Below are positions 1 to 7,458 of a stretch of 10,419 nt of DNA, piece after piece. This DNA comes from Bacteroidetes bacterium 4572_114. GTDB lineage: Bacteria > Bacteroidota > Bacteroidia > Bacteroidales > 4484-276. How positions within the stretch are numbered: position 1 is the first letter of the stretch; each line of letters opens with the position of its first letter. The translations under genes and the position numbers were made by a program. The stretch lies in contig NIVA01000224.1 in the NCBI GenBank assembly GCA_002254335.1, positions 1 to 10,419 of the forward strand. Direction: 5' to 3'. The notes beneath the pieces are model-generated. The model made no database searches, was not told the origin of the DNA, and saw only the letters and a program-made list of their open reading frames with translations.

Positions 1-2
1 TT

Positions 3-1208
3 TTGGCCAACTATATGTCGCAACTATCGCACATCAGGGAATTGTTCGATTGGAAAAATGATACCGTGAAAACCTATTTCACACAGGTAGTAAAAGAAAT
101 TATTGGCCTGGAGGATATTTATATATATGATGAAACCATCTCCGATCCTGATATGGCCGGGCAGATGTTCGAAAAGCTCAATCAAATTATCGAGGATAAA
201 AAAACCGCAGAAGGGCGCAGGAATCGTTTTTTAGATCACCTCATCGGGAGGTTTGCCGAAGATTTTACCGGGTATAGCCTGCTGATGTATTCGGTTTATA
301 AACAAACATCAGCATTAAAGATCATCAACGACAAGAGGGACCACCTAAGCATCGATCGCCTGGATTTTGATGAAGGGGGCGATTGCAAAAAACACAGTTG
401 GCGATTTATTTATGTTAATGCTGATGGCACCACATTGTTCAAAAGCATTTGCTGCGAAAACCGCGACAATATCTGTACTTTATTGGATGCCACAATATTG
501 ATAGGTGCATGTGAGGATAACTATAAATTTGATGAAGATGGCCAGAAGTGGCAACTCCTGAATAATTGCGAAGATGGGGAGGTGATCGGCATATTTGAAA
601 CCAATGATGAGGAAGTTATAATTGAGGTGAGGGATTATTTTAAATATCTTTCTCAAAACGAAGGATTTCATGTCATCGAACACATTCTGCTAAGGAAAAG
701 GGTGTTTGAAGATATTTTTATGCCCGTTCAACTTAACCCGGCAAATGTTGATTGTGGGGATGCCTGTGTTGAGGTGCGGGATCCCTATTCATTCAGGGCT
801 ACTGTACTTCTTCCTGCCTGGCCGAAACGCTTCCAAAGTATCCGTTTCCGCAAAATGACAGAACGCACCTTACGCCTGGAAGCCCCGGCGCATGTTTACC
901 TGAAGATTTGCTGGATCAACCATTGCGACATGCTGGCCTTCGAAAGGGTTTACAACGATTGGCAGTTAGTTTTTGCCAAGGTTGGTGTTGCCTTCAAAGG
1001 GTATCCCAAAATCAAACTGAGTGATTTTACACCCGGTTCAGATGAATACCAGTTATTGGCCGATCACAGTGAAAAACTTGAAAAGCTGATAAGTAAATTG
1101 CACGATGTTGACAATGTGCAACCCCAGGCCGGCCTGCACGATTGCTTGGGCCCGGATAGCGAAAACCCTCAAATTACACTCAATCAAATGAGCTTAGGAA
1201 CGAATTAA
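3..1208 (+). CDS. C-terminal part of a large eCIS baseplate-region protein (5' end outside window)
   Basis: The reading frame is open from the left edge to a TAA at 1206-1208 (about 401 codons visible). The first codon seen, TTG at 3, is probably not the start; the gene most likely begins upstream. No signal peptide or membrane segment is visible. Notable stretches are GFHVIEHILLRKRVF (about residues 219-233), DPYSFRATVLLPAWPKRF (about 260-277) and TLRLEAPAHVYLKICWI (about 289-305). I associate these with large uncharacterised proteins encoded beside the baseplate genes of Bacteroidetes eCIS loci; that is recollection of the family, not a database match. Its place upstream of fibre, CIS_TMP and ATPase genes fits a baseplate or baseplate-accessory role in the particle assembled in the cytoplasm. 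The next gene starts 23 bases later behind an A/T-rich leader, so co-transcription is likely. Coding is certain; the exact role is inferred. Confidence 0.75.
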   Translation: MANYMSQLSHIRELFDWKNDTVKTYFTQVVKEIIGLEDIYIYDETISDPDMAGQMFEKLNQIIEDKKTAEGRRNRFLDHLIGRFAEDFTGYSLLMYSVYKQTSALKIINDKRDHLSIDRLDFDEGGDCKKHSWRFIYVNADGTTLFKSICCENRDNICTLLDATILIGACEDNYKFDEDGQKWQLLNNCEDGEVIGIFETNDEEVIIEVRDYFKYLSQNEGFHVIEHILLRKRVFEDIFMPVQLNPANVDCGDACVEVRDPYSFRATVLLPAWPKRFQSIRFRKMTERTLRLEAPAHVYLKICWINHCDMLAFERVYNDWQLVFAKVGVAFKGYPKIKLSDFTPGSDEYQLLADHSEKLEKLISKLHDVDNVQPQAGLHDCLGPDSENPQITLNQMSLGTN

Positions 1209-1231
1209 TTAACAAGAAAATAATTAACAAT

Positions 1232-3037
1232 ATGGATACCCAGAATTTTTTCCCGGATTTTCAACCAAACCAGGTTTTAACCAATACCCAATTAAACCAA
1301 TTGCGGCAGTACCTGGACGATCAAACCCGGTTGGGCAGGGTCAGGTTGGTTGGGACAGGGATTGTTTGTGGCCTCTATGCAAATTTGGAGGGCAACCATT
1401 CAATCCGGATAACAGGGGGTTATGGCGTAACCTCAGATGGATATATCATTGAACTGAAAAATACAACCTACACGAAATATCGAAATTACACCGATCCCCA
1501 AACAGTTGGGCCGGAAGAGGAGATGGAGATGCCGTATCCTGTATATGAACCCTGGCGGACCAAGCCGATACCCCAAAAGCAGATCGAAATTCTGGAATTA
1601 TTAAATGAAGAAGTGTTGGCCGCACCCGATTTTGTTGAAGAGGAAGATAATCCGGCCATTGATCTTACACCGGGCATATATCAGGAAAAAGTGTTGGTGT
1701 TGTACTTAGAAATGCTGGATGACCCCCTAAAGTCGTGCATCGTAACCGATTGCAACAACAAGGGCGAAAATGTTGTGCTCACCGTCAGGGCACTGTTAAT
1801 CAACAAAACTGACCTAAAAGAAGTGCAGCTTTGTGAGGGCAAGGACAAGTTGGTTTACGTTCCACGCCTCATAACTTATCTGCAAACCCAGGGCAAAACC
1901 TTAGCTGACCTGAAGAACAGCGGCGGGCTCAATGATGCCTACAAAGAACTTTACAGCCATACTGCCAAACAAATATATAAAGAGGTTAAGAAGGCTTTTG
2001 CAAAATACAAAGTTGTGCTGGACCTTGAACCCGAATTTGAAGCTGATATTGATAACCTGCAGGCAACACTCGATCAGGCTTTGGGCAGCGGGTTCAACCA
2101 GTACCGGTTCCATTTTGTCCGCGATCTGGCAAAAGCCTATAACGAATTTGCCGGGGCCGCATGCCACCTTGCTAAAAAATGTATTTTCGATGGAATTTTT
2201 CCGCGTCATCTCATGTTGCGCGACTTTGTGCAGGATAATGGAAGTATCTCTTCAGGAAAAGGGTACAGGCACTTTTTTGTCCCTTCGCCAGCCCGTAATG
2301 TCATCCACGAAGATCTTGAAAAAGCACATAAACTATTTATCCGCACCCTTGCCCTGGCCAAAAACCAGCATTTCGGTTCTGATGATAAATTAAGGATCAC
2401 CCCCGGCCAAACCCTTCAGTTTAAACTGGGTGAAAGGGCCATTCCGCATTATTATAAACTTGATGAAGTTGAAAAATGGTGGCAGCCTAACCGTTGCTGT
2501 ACACTTCATCCACCCATATCTTATGAGGAAAACAGGATGGATACAAACCCTCCGCTCAATATTCCACTCGATCCGAAAAAACATCCATTGCACCTCGATC
2601 CCGGTCAATTCGGATTTTACAATATCGAAGGCCATCTTGGCGATCAATTGGGCGGAACATTAGATAAGCTGAACAAAATAAAAAAGGCTTTTAATCTCGA
2701 ATTTGATATTATCAGCCTCTCATTTGATGAATTAAACGGAAGCCTCACATTTCAGGGGCTGGAAGATTTTAAGGAGGTGCTTGCAGCTATTGAAGGCCTC
2801 AGGAAAAACCTTGAGGGATTGATAAGCAAAGGTGTGAAAGAACACGCCGAAGAGATTCAAAGCGTGATTGCTGATATTGTTGCCAAAGAAGAGGGCCTGC
2901 TTGAACTCAACAAAGAATGGATAATCGGAAGAAGGAAGCTCAGCCCTAATTGCGATATTTCACACCTCCAGGCTGACTACCTTCAGTTGCGCAGCGAACT
3001 GATATGCACCTATAATAAAATCATCCTTTGCCTATAA
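1232..3037 (+). CDS. Conserved Bacteroidetes eCIS structural protein (MDTQNFFPDF... N-terminus), possibly 3'-truncated
   Basis: ATG at 1232 follows an A/T-rich leader with no Shine-Dalgarno, typical of the phylum; the frame gives 601 residues. The N-terminus (NFFPDFQPNQVLTNTQLNQL, then GRVRLVGTGIVCGLY and ITGGYGVTSDGYII within the first about 75 residues) resembles a conserved beta-rich start seen in large hypothetical proteins of Bacteroidetes eCIS clusters. The C-terminal part (about residues 468-560) is rich in L/K/E heptad-like spacing and probably helical or coiled coil. No catalytic motif, signal peptide or membrane segment is evident, so a structural baseplate or fibre-attachment role is inferred. 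It lies directly after the baseplate-region gene. The stop at 3035-3037 lies inside the next, larger open frame, which is open from 3003 but has no ATG/GTG/TTG start before 3135. This protein may therefore have continued into that frame before a frameshift. The function is not experimentally known to me. Confidence 0.8.
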   Translation: MDTQNFFPDFQPNQVLTNTQLNQLRQYLDDQTRLGRVRLVGTGIVCGLYANLEGNHSIRITGGYGVTSDGYIIELKNTTYTKYRNYTDPQTVGPEEEMEMPYPVYEPWRTKPIPQKQIEILELLNEEVLAAPDFVEEEDNPAIDLTPGIYQEKVLVLYLEMLDDPLKSCIVTDCNNKGENVVLTVRALLINKTDLKEVQLCEGKDKLVYVPRLITYLQTQGKTLADLKNSGGLNDAYKELYSHTAKQIYKEVKKAFAKYKVVLDLEPEFEADIDNLQATLDQALGSGFNQYRFHFVRDLAKAYNEFAGAACHLAKKCIFDGIFPRHLMLRDFVQDNGSISSGKGYRHFFVPSPARNVIHEDLEKAHKLFIRTLALAKNQHFGSDDKLRITPGQTLQFKLGERAIPHYYKLDEVEKWWQPNRCCTLHPPISYEENRMDTNPPLNIPLDPKKHPLHLDPGQFGFYNIEGHLGDQLGGTLDKLNKIKKAFNLEFDIISLSFDELNGSLTFQGLEDFKEVLAAIEGLRKNLEGLISKGVKEHAEEIQSVIADIVAKEEGLLELNKEWIIGRRKLSPNCDISHLQADYLQLRSELICTYNKIILCL

Positions 3038-3134
3038 AAATGACGGGGGCAGCGAGAACATCCAGGTAAATGATGGCCAAAGGTCGATCACAAGAATTAT
3101 TAGTGCCCAGGGTGAAATTGCGCCTAATGTTAAC

Positions 3135-4823
3135 TTGCAGGTAACCGTAATAAGTGCCGATGCAAAAATTTACATGGCCACCTTGACCGGGGAAATCCAT
3201 TCTTTGCAAGTTGGCGGACAGGAATTTTCAATCGATCAGCTTTGTGCAGAAATCAGGGATGAAGCGGTTCCTGCCTATTCGATGAAGCGGAACAATTATA
3301 AAGCAAAATCAATCAATAGATCAATAGTAACTTTTGAAGGAAAATTTAACGAGGCAGGCACAAATGAATTAAAAGTAGGATTTAGATCTAAGATAAACAA
3401 ACTCAAAAAAGAAAAAGTCGTTTTGGAGAAGGTTGGCAATATCTCAAAAACAGGCCGGCTTTTGTCCAAGGATGTTTTACTCAGGAGTTCGCCACAGGTT
3501 TATTCCGGCGGAAACGCTATCGTCCCTGGCACGTCGCGGGAAGTAACATCTTTGCAGGGTGGCAGCAACCCCATGCAGGATTTGTTGTATGGCCTTTATC
3601 TTGGGATAAGCGATTTGAAAGCTAAGATAAAGATGCTCATCAGTTTGTTGCCAAAAGATGTGCGTGGGTTTAATTATCTGCTTTATTCCAACGTTGTTAA
3701 GGAGATCACCGAACAATTAATCAGGATCCGTTTGATCCTCAATTTCCTGCTCGACCTTATTGTATCAACAAGCGGTACCACAGCGGCCCTGATGCGGTTC
3801 ATGGCCGGTCCACTGGTTTCCGGGATCGTTAAAAACCTTTCGGAGTTGATGGATTTTCTAAATGCTTATCAGAAAATTCAATACAATTGTTTCCCGGCTC
3901 AGTTGGCTACCGTTTATTTCCATCTCGAACATATTCTGCACAGGCATGCTTCCAATTTCGGAAAGTTTGCCGGTAAACATCCGGGAATGGAGCATATGGC
4001 CGGGGTGCCCAAAGGCGGTACTTTTATTATTGTTGGAGAGAAAGCCGTGACTAACCAACTTGTCAGGGCCGATTTTGCCCTGCACGGACAGGTGGGTTGT
4101 TGTTGTGATATCGATCCCGAAGATATCTGCCTGCCGCCCATCGCCAAAATAGATTACCGGACCCTGGAAGTAACGGTTAATCCCGAAACAGGTGGAATAG
4201 AAGATATTGTTGAGAATTTTGATGTTTTGAAAAATGACCTCAACCTTAATGATTATACGGAAATCCCCAATCTTATCCTAACTGAAGAAAAATCCAGGCT
4301 GGGCGCAAATTTATCTATCATCGAACACGAAAACAAAAAGGTAATTCATTACGAATTTAATAAACCTAAAATTGCCATAGATGAATTTTCATATCAAATA
4401 GTTGACGAAAAATCGGGCTGTCAGCTTTCCGACACTGGTAAGGTTATTATTCTTATCCGCCAAAAAACCGGTCCTCCATTCTATGCAGGCGAAGACATTG
4501 CTGTAACACACGTAAATCAACCGGTAGTAATCGATGTTGCGCTAAATGATGTGCTGAACCGACAAATGCTCCAGTTGGATTATACCCTCAACGCCCCTCA
4601 ATCAACGTCCCTTGGAAATATTATCCAGGTCATAACCATCGAGAACAGTCGCCCCGCCTTTAAATTTATTCCTATAGAGGGCTTTAGCGGCCGCGACCAG
4701 TTTGGTTATACCATAACGTTTGGCGGCAAAATAAAGGCTACAGGATTGGCAACTGTGCTTGTTATACCATGCTGCGATGGCAATGGCGCCCATGCCGGGC
4801 ATTATCCAGGGAATGGTGTATGA
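3135..4823 (+). CDS. eCIS fibre-region protein with two C-terminal cadherin/Ig-like modules; true start unclear
   Basis: The first conventional start in this frame is TTG at 3135, giving 562 residues. However, the frame is open and protein-like from 3003 (for example NIQVNDGQRSITRIISAQGE before the TTG), so the true protein almost certainly begins earlier. The middle (about residues 150-250) is helical and hydrophobic (LLYGLYLGISDLKAKIKMLI, LILNFLLDLIV). A conserved-looking hinge GVPKGGTFIIVGE (about 290) and a cysteine cluster VGCCCDIDPEDICLPP (about 320-336) follow. Two tandem beta-sandwich modules come last: one with the phrase FDVLKNDLNLNDY (about 335-450), the next with VVIDVALNDVLNRQ and a FSGRDQFGYTI strand (about 455-548). 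The V-L/A-x-N-D phrase is typical of bacterial cadherin-like/Big_9 repeats in surface and fibre proteins. The position between baseplate and CIS_TMP genes matches the fibre gene (Afp13/PVC13) slot, so a host-contact or fibre role is inferred. The end overlaps the next gene. Confidence 0.72.
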   Translation: MQVTVISADAKIYMATLTGEIHSLQVGGQEFSIDQLCAEIRDEAVPAYSMKRNNYKAKSINRSIVTFEGKFNEAGTNELKVGFRSKINKLKKEKVVLEKVGNISKTGRLLSKDVLLRSSPQVYSGGNAIVPGTSREVTSLQGGSNPMQDLLYGLYLGISDLKAKIKMLISLLPKDVRGFNYLLYSNVVKEITEQLIRIRLILNFLLDLIVSTSGTTAALMRFMAGPLVSGIVKNLSELMDFLNAYQKIQYNCFPAQLATVYFHLEHILHRHASNFGKFAGKHPGMEHMAGVPKGGTFIIVGEKAVTNQLVRADFALHGQVGCCCDIDPEDICLPPIAKIDYRTLEVTVNPETGGIEDIVENFDVLKNDLNLNDYTEIPNLILTEEKSRLGANLSIIEHENKKVIHYEFNKPKIAIDEFSYQIVDEKSGCQLSDTGKVIILIRQKTGPPFYAGEDIAVTHVNQPVVIDVALNDVLNRQMLQLDYTLNAPQSTSLGNIIQVITIENSRPAFKFIPIEGFSGRDQFGYTITFGGKIKATGLATVLVIPCCDGNGAHAGHYPGNGV

Positions 4824-5652
4824 AATCACATTGGAAGGTTTGCAGGGCGCATTAACCGGTGCTACTGTCCATCTGATGCAGGGGGCGAATGTGGTCGCAC
4901 AACAAATAACAAACAAAGGCCAGTATGCTTTTACCGATGTAGTGCCGGGGACTTACAGCCTGATCTTCAAAAAAGTTGATCCGCAAACAGGGGTGCAAAC
5001 CCACCAAACGGTAACCCTTACCGGAATTATCATCGATGCCGGGCAGACACTTACCGCAGAAACGGTATTTATGCAGGAGGTTCAGCAGGGCCGGTTTGTT
5101 ATCGAAAACCTGGGGCTAATTGGTAATATCACAGCCCTTTCAAAAAATTTGGGCACTGTTTCCGGACTTGAAAAAGGTGAGGCTGTGTTGGCAGTTTTTG
5201 AAACCCTGGTTCCCCGTAAAACTGCACGGATCGAAGTTGTGGAAGAAATTACCGGAAGCGATATTGTGAAAGATAAGGCGGCGATGGATAGGGTTTCCGA
5301 TCTTGTTAAAGGTAAAATTATTAATGAGGGGGTCTCCGGCGAGGACATTGCCAGGGAGTATAAAGAAACAACAAACCTGTTGATCGAAAAATATAAAACA
5401 GCGAGCGGGGAGGAAAAGAAAACCTACAAAACACTGATCAATACAGTTGCAATTGCGATGCTGGATAATGTTGCCACTTCCGAATTAAATGAACTTTCAG
5501 CCGGTACCGAAGATATTCTCAAAGAGACAGTCGCAAATCTTAAAAATGCAAACATCTCGATAAAGACCCTGAAGAACAATTGGAAGGGCAATGACCTGAA
5601 GAACAAACTGAAGATTTCTTCTGTAACAAGAGTTAATAAAATATTCAAATAG
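4777..5652 (+). CDS. Carboxypeptidase-regulatory-like (Ig-fold) protein with helical C-terminus, fibre region of eCIS
   Basis: The frame runs to TAG at 5650-5652. Possible starts are TTG 4759 and ATG 4777, 4783, 4792 and 4813; I chose 4777 as the first ATG, with weak preference. All overlap the end of the previous gene by 11-65 bases. The N-terminal about 90 residues form a carboxypeptidase-regulatory-like beta-sandwich: GIIQGMVYE, then GALTGATVHL, then KGQYAFTDVVPGTYSLIF. That is the usual G-x-V...G-A-x-V...G-x-Y-x-F...P-G-x-Y pattern of surface-exposed Bacteroidetes modules. The remaining about 190 residues are charged and mostly helical (ARIEVVEEITGSDIVKDKAA, KTASGEEKKTYKTLI), with no catalytic motif and no signal peptide. 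Because the preceding protein ends in Ig-like modules and this one begins with another in a different frame, it may originally have been the C-terminal part of the same fibre-like protein. Real coding is likely; function is inferred from domain and position. Confidence 0.7.
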   Translation: MAMAPMPGIIQGMVYEITLEGLQGALTGATVHLMQGANVVAQQITNKGQYAFTDVVPGTYSLIFKKVDPQTGVQTHQTVTLTGIIIDAGQTLTAETVFMQEVQQGRFVIENLGLIGNITALSKNLGTVSGLEKGEAVLAVFETLVPRKTARIEVVEEITGSDIVKDKAAMDRVSDLVKGKIINEGVSGEDIAREYKETTNLLIEKYKTASGEEKKTYKTLINTVAIAMLDNVATSELNELSAGTEDILKETVANLKNANISIKTLKNNWKGNDLKNKLKISSVTRVNKIFK

Positions 5653-5843
5653 GGCCAATCCATAATGTCCGGTTTTTTTTTTGATTTTAGAATAACGGTT
5701 TTAGGTTATTTGCCAAAGGCATCCATGTGGGAGATGAGCCTGATGTTCACACAAATCAAAAATCAAAAATCGTTAATCAGCAAACTTGTCCGTATGGATC
5801 GTTAATCAATTTTTAGCGGCTTAACAGACAAATTATAAATAGA
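5653..5843. other. Non-coding gap before the CIS_TMP gene, with T10 run and short direct repeat
   Basis: This is the largest gap between the structural genes upstream. It holds a run of ten T at 5673-5682, just after the preceding stop. I could not find a convincing GC-rich stem before it, so I do not call a terminator. An 11-base direct repeat, ATCGTTAATCA, occurs at 5769-5779 and 5798-5808, 29 bases apart, which could be an operator or merely chance in A/T-rich DNA. No clear Bacteroidetes -33/-7 promoter (TTTG ... TAnnTTTG) was found. The gap may separate two transcription units: baseplate/fibre genes on the left, CIS_TMP/ATPase/effectors on the right. Confidence 0.35.
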
Positions 5844-6974
5844 ATGGCAAACCACATCATAAATAAGCAAATTATCAACCTGGCCCTGGATTCTGATGAA
5901 CAAGCCCATCAAATTCAGGAAAAGGCCAAAGGCTTGTATTATGATAAGGTGTTGCCCAAATTGGATGAATTATTTGCCCGGCTTTCGCCCAATGGCAAAG
6001 TTTACCGCTTCAACCGGCTGGAAGTTGACCTTGGGCAGGTCAGGCCCGAAAATTTGGAAGAGGCTTTTGTTGCCCGGTTGCCAATGCTGTTGGAAGAGAT
6101 AATATTAGAAAAGACAAATAATCTAAAGTTTCCTGCCACTGGTACTGATGAATTAAAGACTGGTTCGGAAGAAGGCTCCCTTTTCGAGGCCTTTATCCAT
6201 TACCTGAAAACAGGTTTGCTGCCCTGGTGGTTTTCTGATAAAGATGTGGATTTGCCGGAAAACTTATTTATGGAAGTTGCCGGCCAACTTCAGGGGGATC
6301 ATTTAAAAACACTGGAATCGACACTCAAAATCCCCCTGGCCAAGGCTCGAATGGCTAGGCAATTTCCTGTTCCTTTTATTGATAAACTTCTGAAACAGTT
6401 TCCCGGACCGCGTAGTTACTTAGATGCTGAAATTGATAAACAAAAGGAAACTAAACAGTTTTCAACCATCCTTTCGATTTTAATAAACGAGGCTTTATAT
6501 GCCTTAAAAGAAATGTCGATTGATGAAGATATCCAGGGCAAGGTGAGGCTCACAATCCTGGAAGCCTTATTGGGAGAAACTTCTGCACGCAAGATGTTTC
6601 CACTCGCAAGCATAGGTTATAAGCTAACTCCTGAAACCCAAGTTTTGGTTGAAGGATCGGTTCAAGCTATGGTAAATGTTCTTCTCGGCGAGGGGTACAA
6701 ACAAAAAGATATTGTTCACCTGTTCACTGGTGCAGCCAACATCTTACCTGAAAATACCCTCACAGGTTTATGGATAGAACAATATTTGAAGGATGATCAA
6801 GTGGCTGATAAAGTTTTGGCTGGGATGGATAAGGTTTTATTGGAAGAAACAAAAGAGGACAAAGATAATGATGAAGATACAGGTGTCGGTAATTTATTGG
6901 AAGAAGGAATTTACATCAATAATGCAGGTTTAATACTCCTGTGGCCGTTCCTGAAACCTTATTTTTCAAGTTGA
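5844..6974 (+). CDS. Contractile injection system tape-measure-type protein (CIS_TMP), N-terminal fragment of a broken gene
   Basis: ATG at 5844 opens 376 residues. The first about 85 residues carry the family signature: NHIINKQIINLALDSDEQAH, then LPKLDELFARLSP and RFNRLEVDLGQV, ending VARLPMLLEEII. This is the conserved head of the contractile-injection-system tape-measure family (CIS_TMP, Afp14/PVC14 position). A second hallmark, FIHYLKTGLLPWWFSD, lies near residue 113. Near the C-terminus, IYINNAGLILLWPFLKPYFS (about 355-374) is the start of the conserved C-terminal block, but a stop TGA follows at once (6972-6974). The rest of the block resumes in another frame at about 6961-7218 after a missing segment. 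In intact family members these regions are one protein, which is thought to set particle length by spanning the inner tube. Family assignment is strong; the break means the product as written is truncated and probably non-functional. Confidence 0.88.
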   Translation: MANHIINKQIINLALDSDEQAHQIQEKAKGLYYDKVLPKLDELFARLSPNGKVYRFNRLEVDLGQVRPENLEEAFVARLPMLLEEIILEKTNNLKFPATGTDELKTGSEEGSLFEAFIHYLKTGLLPWWFSDKDVDLPENLFMEVAGQLQGDHLKTLESTLKIPLAKARMARQFPVPFIDKLLKQFPGPRSYLDAEIDKQKETKQFSTILSILINEALYALKEMSIDEDIQGKVRLTILEALLGETSARKMFPLASIGYKLTPETQVLVEGSVQAMVNVLLGEGYKQKDIVHLFTGAANILPENTLTGLWIEQYLKDDQVADKVLAGMDKVLLEETKEDKDNDEDTGVGNLLEEGIYINNAGLILLWPFLKPYFSS

Positions 6975-7218
6975 AAAAGGTGAAACCAATAAGTTGATCA
7001 ATACGGCTATTGAACAATGGGGTGCAATAGGAAAAGTGAGTGTAACCGGGTTCCGTGGGTCATTCCTTCAAAGGGAAGGCAAGCTGCAGTTAACGGATTC
7101 AGGCTGGAACCTGAAAGTTGACAGAAAATCTTATGATCTTTTGCTCGACCGGTTGCCCTGGATGATAAGTATGATAAAACTGAAATGGATGGATAAAGTT
7201 CTTTATGTCGATTGGTAG
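6961..7218 (+). pseudogene. Out-of-frame C-terminal remnant of the CIS_TMP gene
   Basis: Read from 6961 in a frame different from the preceding fragment, the peptide FQVEKGETNKLINTAIEQWG leads into FRGSFLQREGKLQLTDSGW and then YDLLLDRLPWMISMIKLKWM, ending LYVDW before TAG at 7216-7218. The patterns G-F/L-R-x-x-F-L-Q-R-x-G-x-L and L-L-D-R-L-P-W-x-I-S-M-I-K are the closing signature of Bacteroidetes CIS_TMP proteins. A start at TTG 6994 is formally possible but would begin inside the domain. Between KPYFSS of the upstream fragment and FQVEKGE here, intact relatives as I recall them carry about 60-80 further residues, including a leucine-rich helix pair and an LNK-x-LCG-like phrase. That segment is absent. 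The remnant is therefore the 3' end of one gene with a deletion plus frame change, not an independent gene. Confidence 0.85.
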
Positions 7219-7223
7219 TCGAA

Positions 7224-7260
7224 GGGATGCAAGCCCCGACAAAGGAGGGGATGGCAGCCC
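7224..7260 (+). terminator. Imperfect GC-rich stem-loop just after the CIS_TMP stop
   Basis: GGGATGCAAGCCCC (7224-7237) can pair with GGGGATGGCAGCCC (7247-7260) across a nine-base loop, with 11 of 14 positions pairing. It starts five bases after the stop codon. There is no T run behind it, so intrinsic termination is not assured. It may instead be an mRNA-stabilising hairpin or a copy of a REP-like intergenic repeat. The pairing is seen directly; the function is inference. Confidence 0.4.
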
Positions 7261-7410
7261 TGAGATGAAATGCAAAGCACAATTGACGTATGAAGCGCAA
7301 ATGACAACAAATGATGCCCGAAAGGCCTAAATTAATTTGAAAATGAAAGCCTTAATCCGCGTCTGAAACCATCGTCAACATGTTAGCATGAGTGACTTTT
7401 TAAGAGCCTA

Positions 7411-7458
7411 ATGACGGCGCAGCAAATGACAGCGCAGCAAATGACAATATTCAAATAA
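7411..7458 (+). other. Tiny repetitive ORF (MTAQQMTAQQMTIFK) abutting the ATPase start
   Basis: ATG at 7411 opens 15 codons ending in TAA at 7456-7458. The next base begins the ATG of the ATPase gene, so stop and start are directly adjacent. The peptide is two MTAQQ units plus MTIFK, produced by a perfect 15-base tandem repeat. It could act as a translational-coupling leader, be the remnant of a lost gene, or be a chance reading of an AAATGAC-rich repeat tract. I favour the last and give low confidence to translation. Confidence 0.2.
7417..7446. repeat. Perfect tandem repeat, 2 x 15 bases
   Basis: GCGCAGCAAATGACA occurs twice back to back (7417-7431 and 7432-7446). Related pieces sit nearby: GCGCAAATGACA at 7295-7306, CAAATGAT at 7308-7315 and TAATGAC at 7409-7415. 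The whole gap 7219-7458 therefore looks like a degenerate array built on AAATGAC, between the broken CIS_TMP gene and the ATPase. Confidence 0.8.

Noticed and set aside
1901..2209. 102-codon open frame on the minus strand, and similar minus-strand frames at 4602-4916 and 7007-7300
   Set aside because: They lie opposite strongly recognisable + strand genes (or gene ends), have no family features, and are expected mirror frames.
5673..5682. T10 run after the 5652 stop as an intrinsic terminator
   Set aside because: No convincing GC-rich stem precedes it; noted only as part of the gap.
7411..7458. Two-copy 15-base repeat as the start of a CRISPR array
   Set aside because: The copies are directly adjacent without spacers and too short; no cas genes are present.
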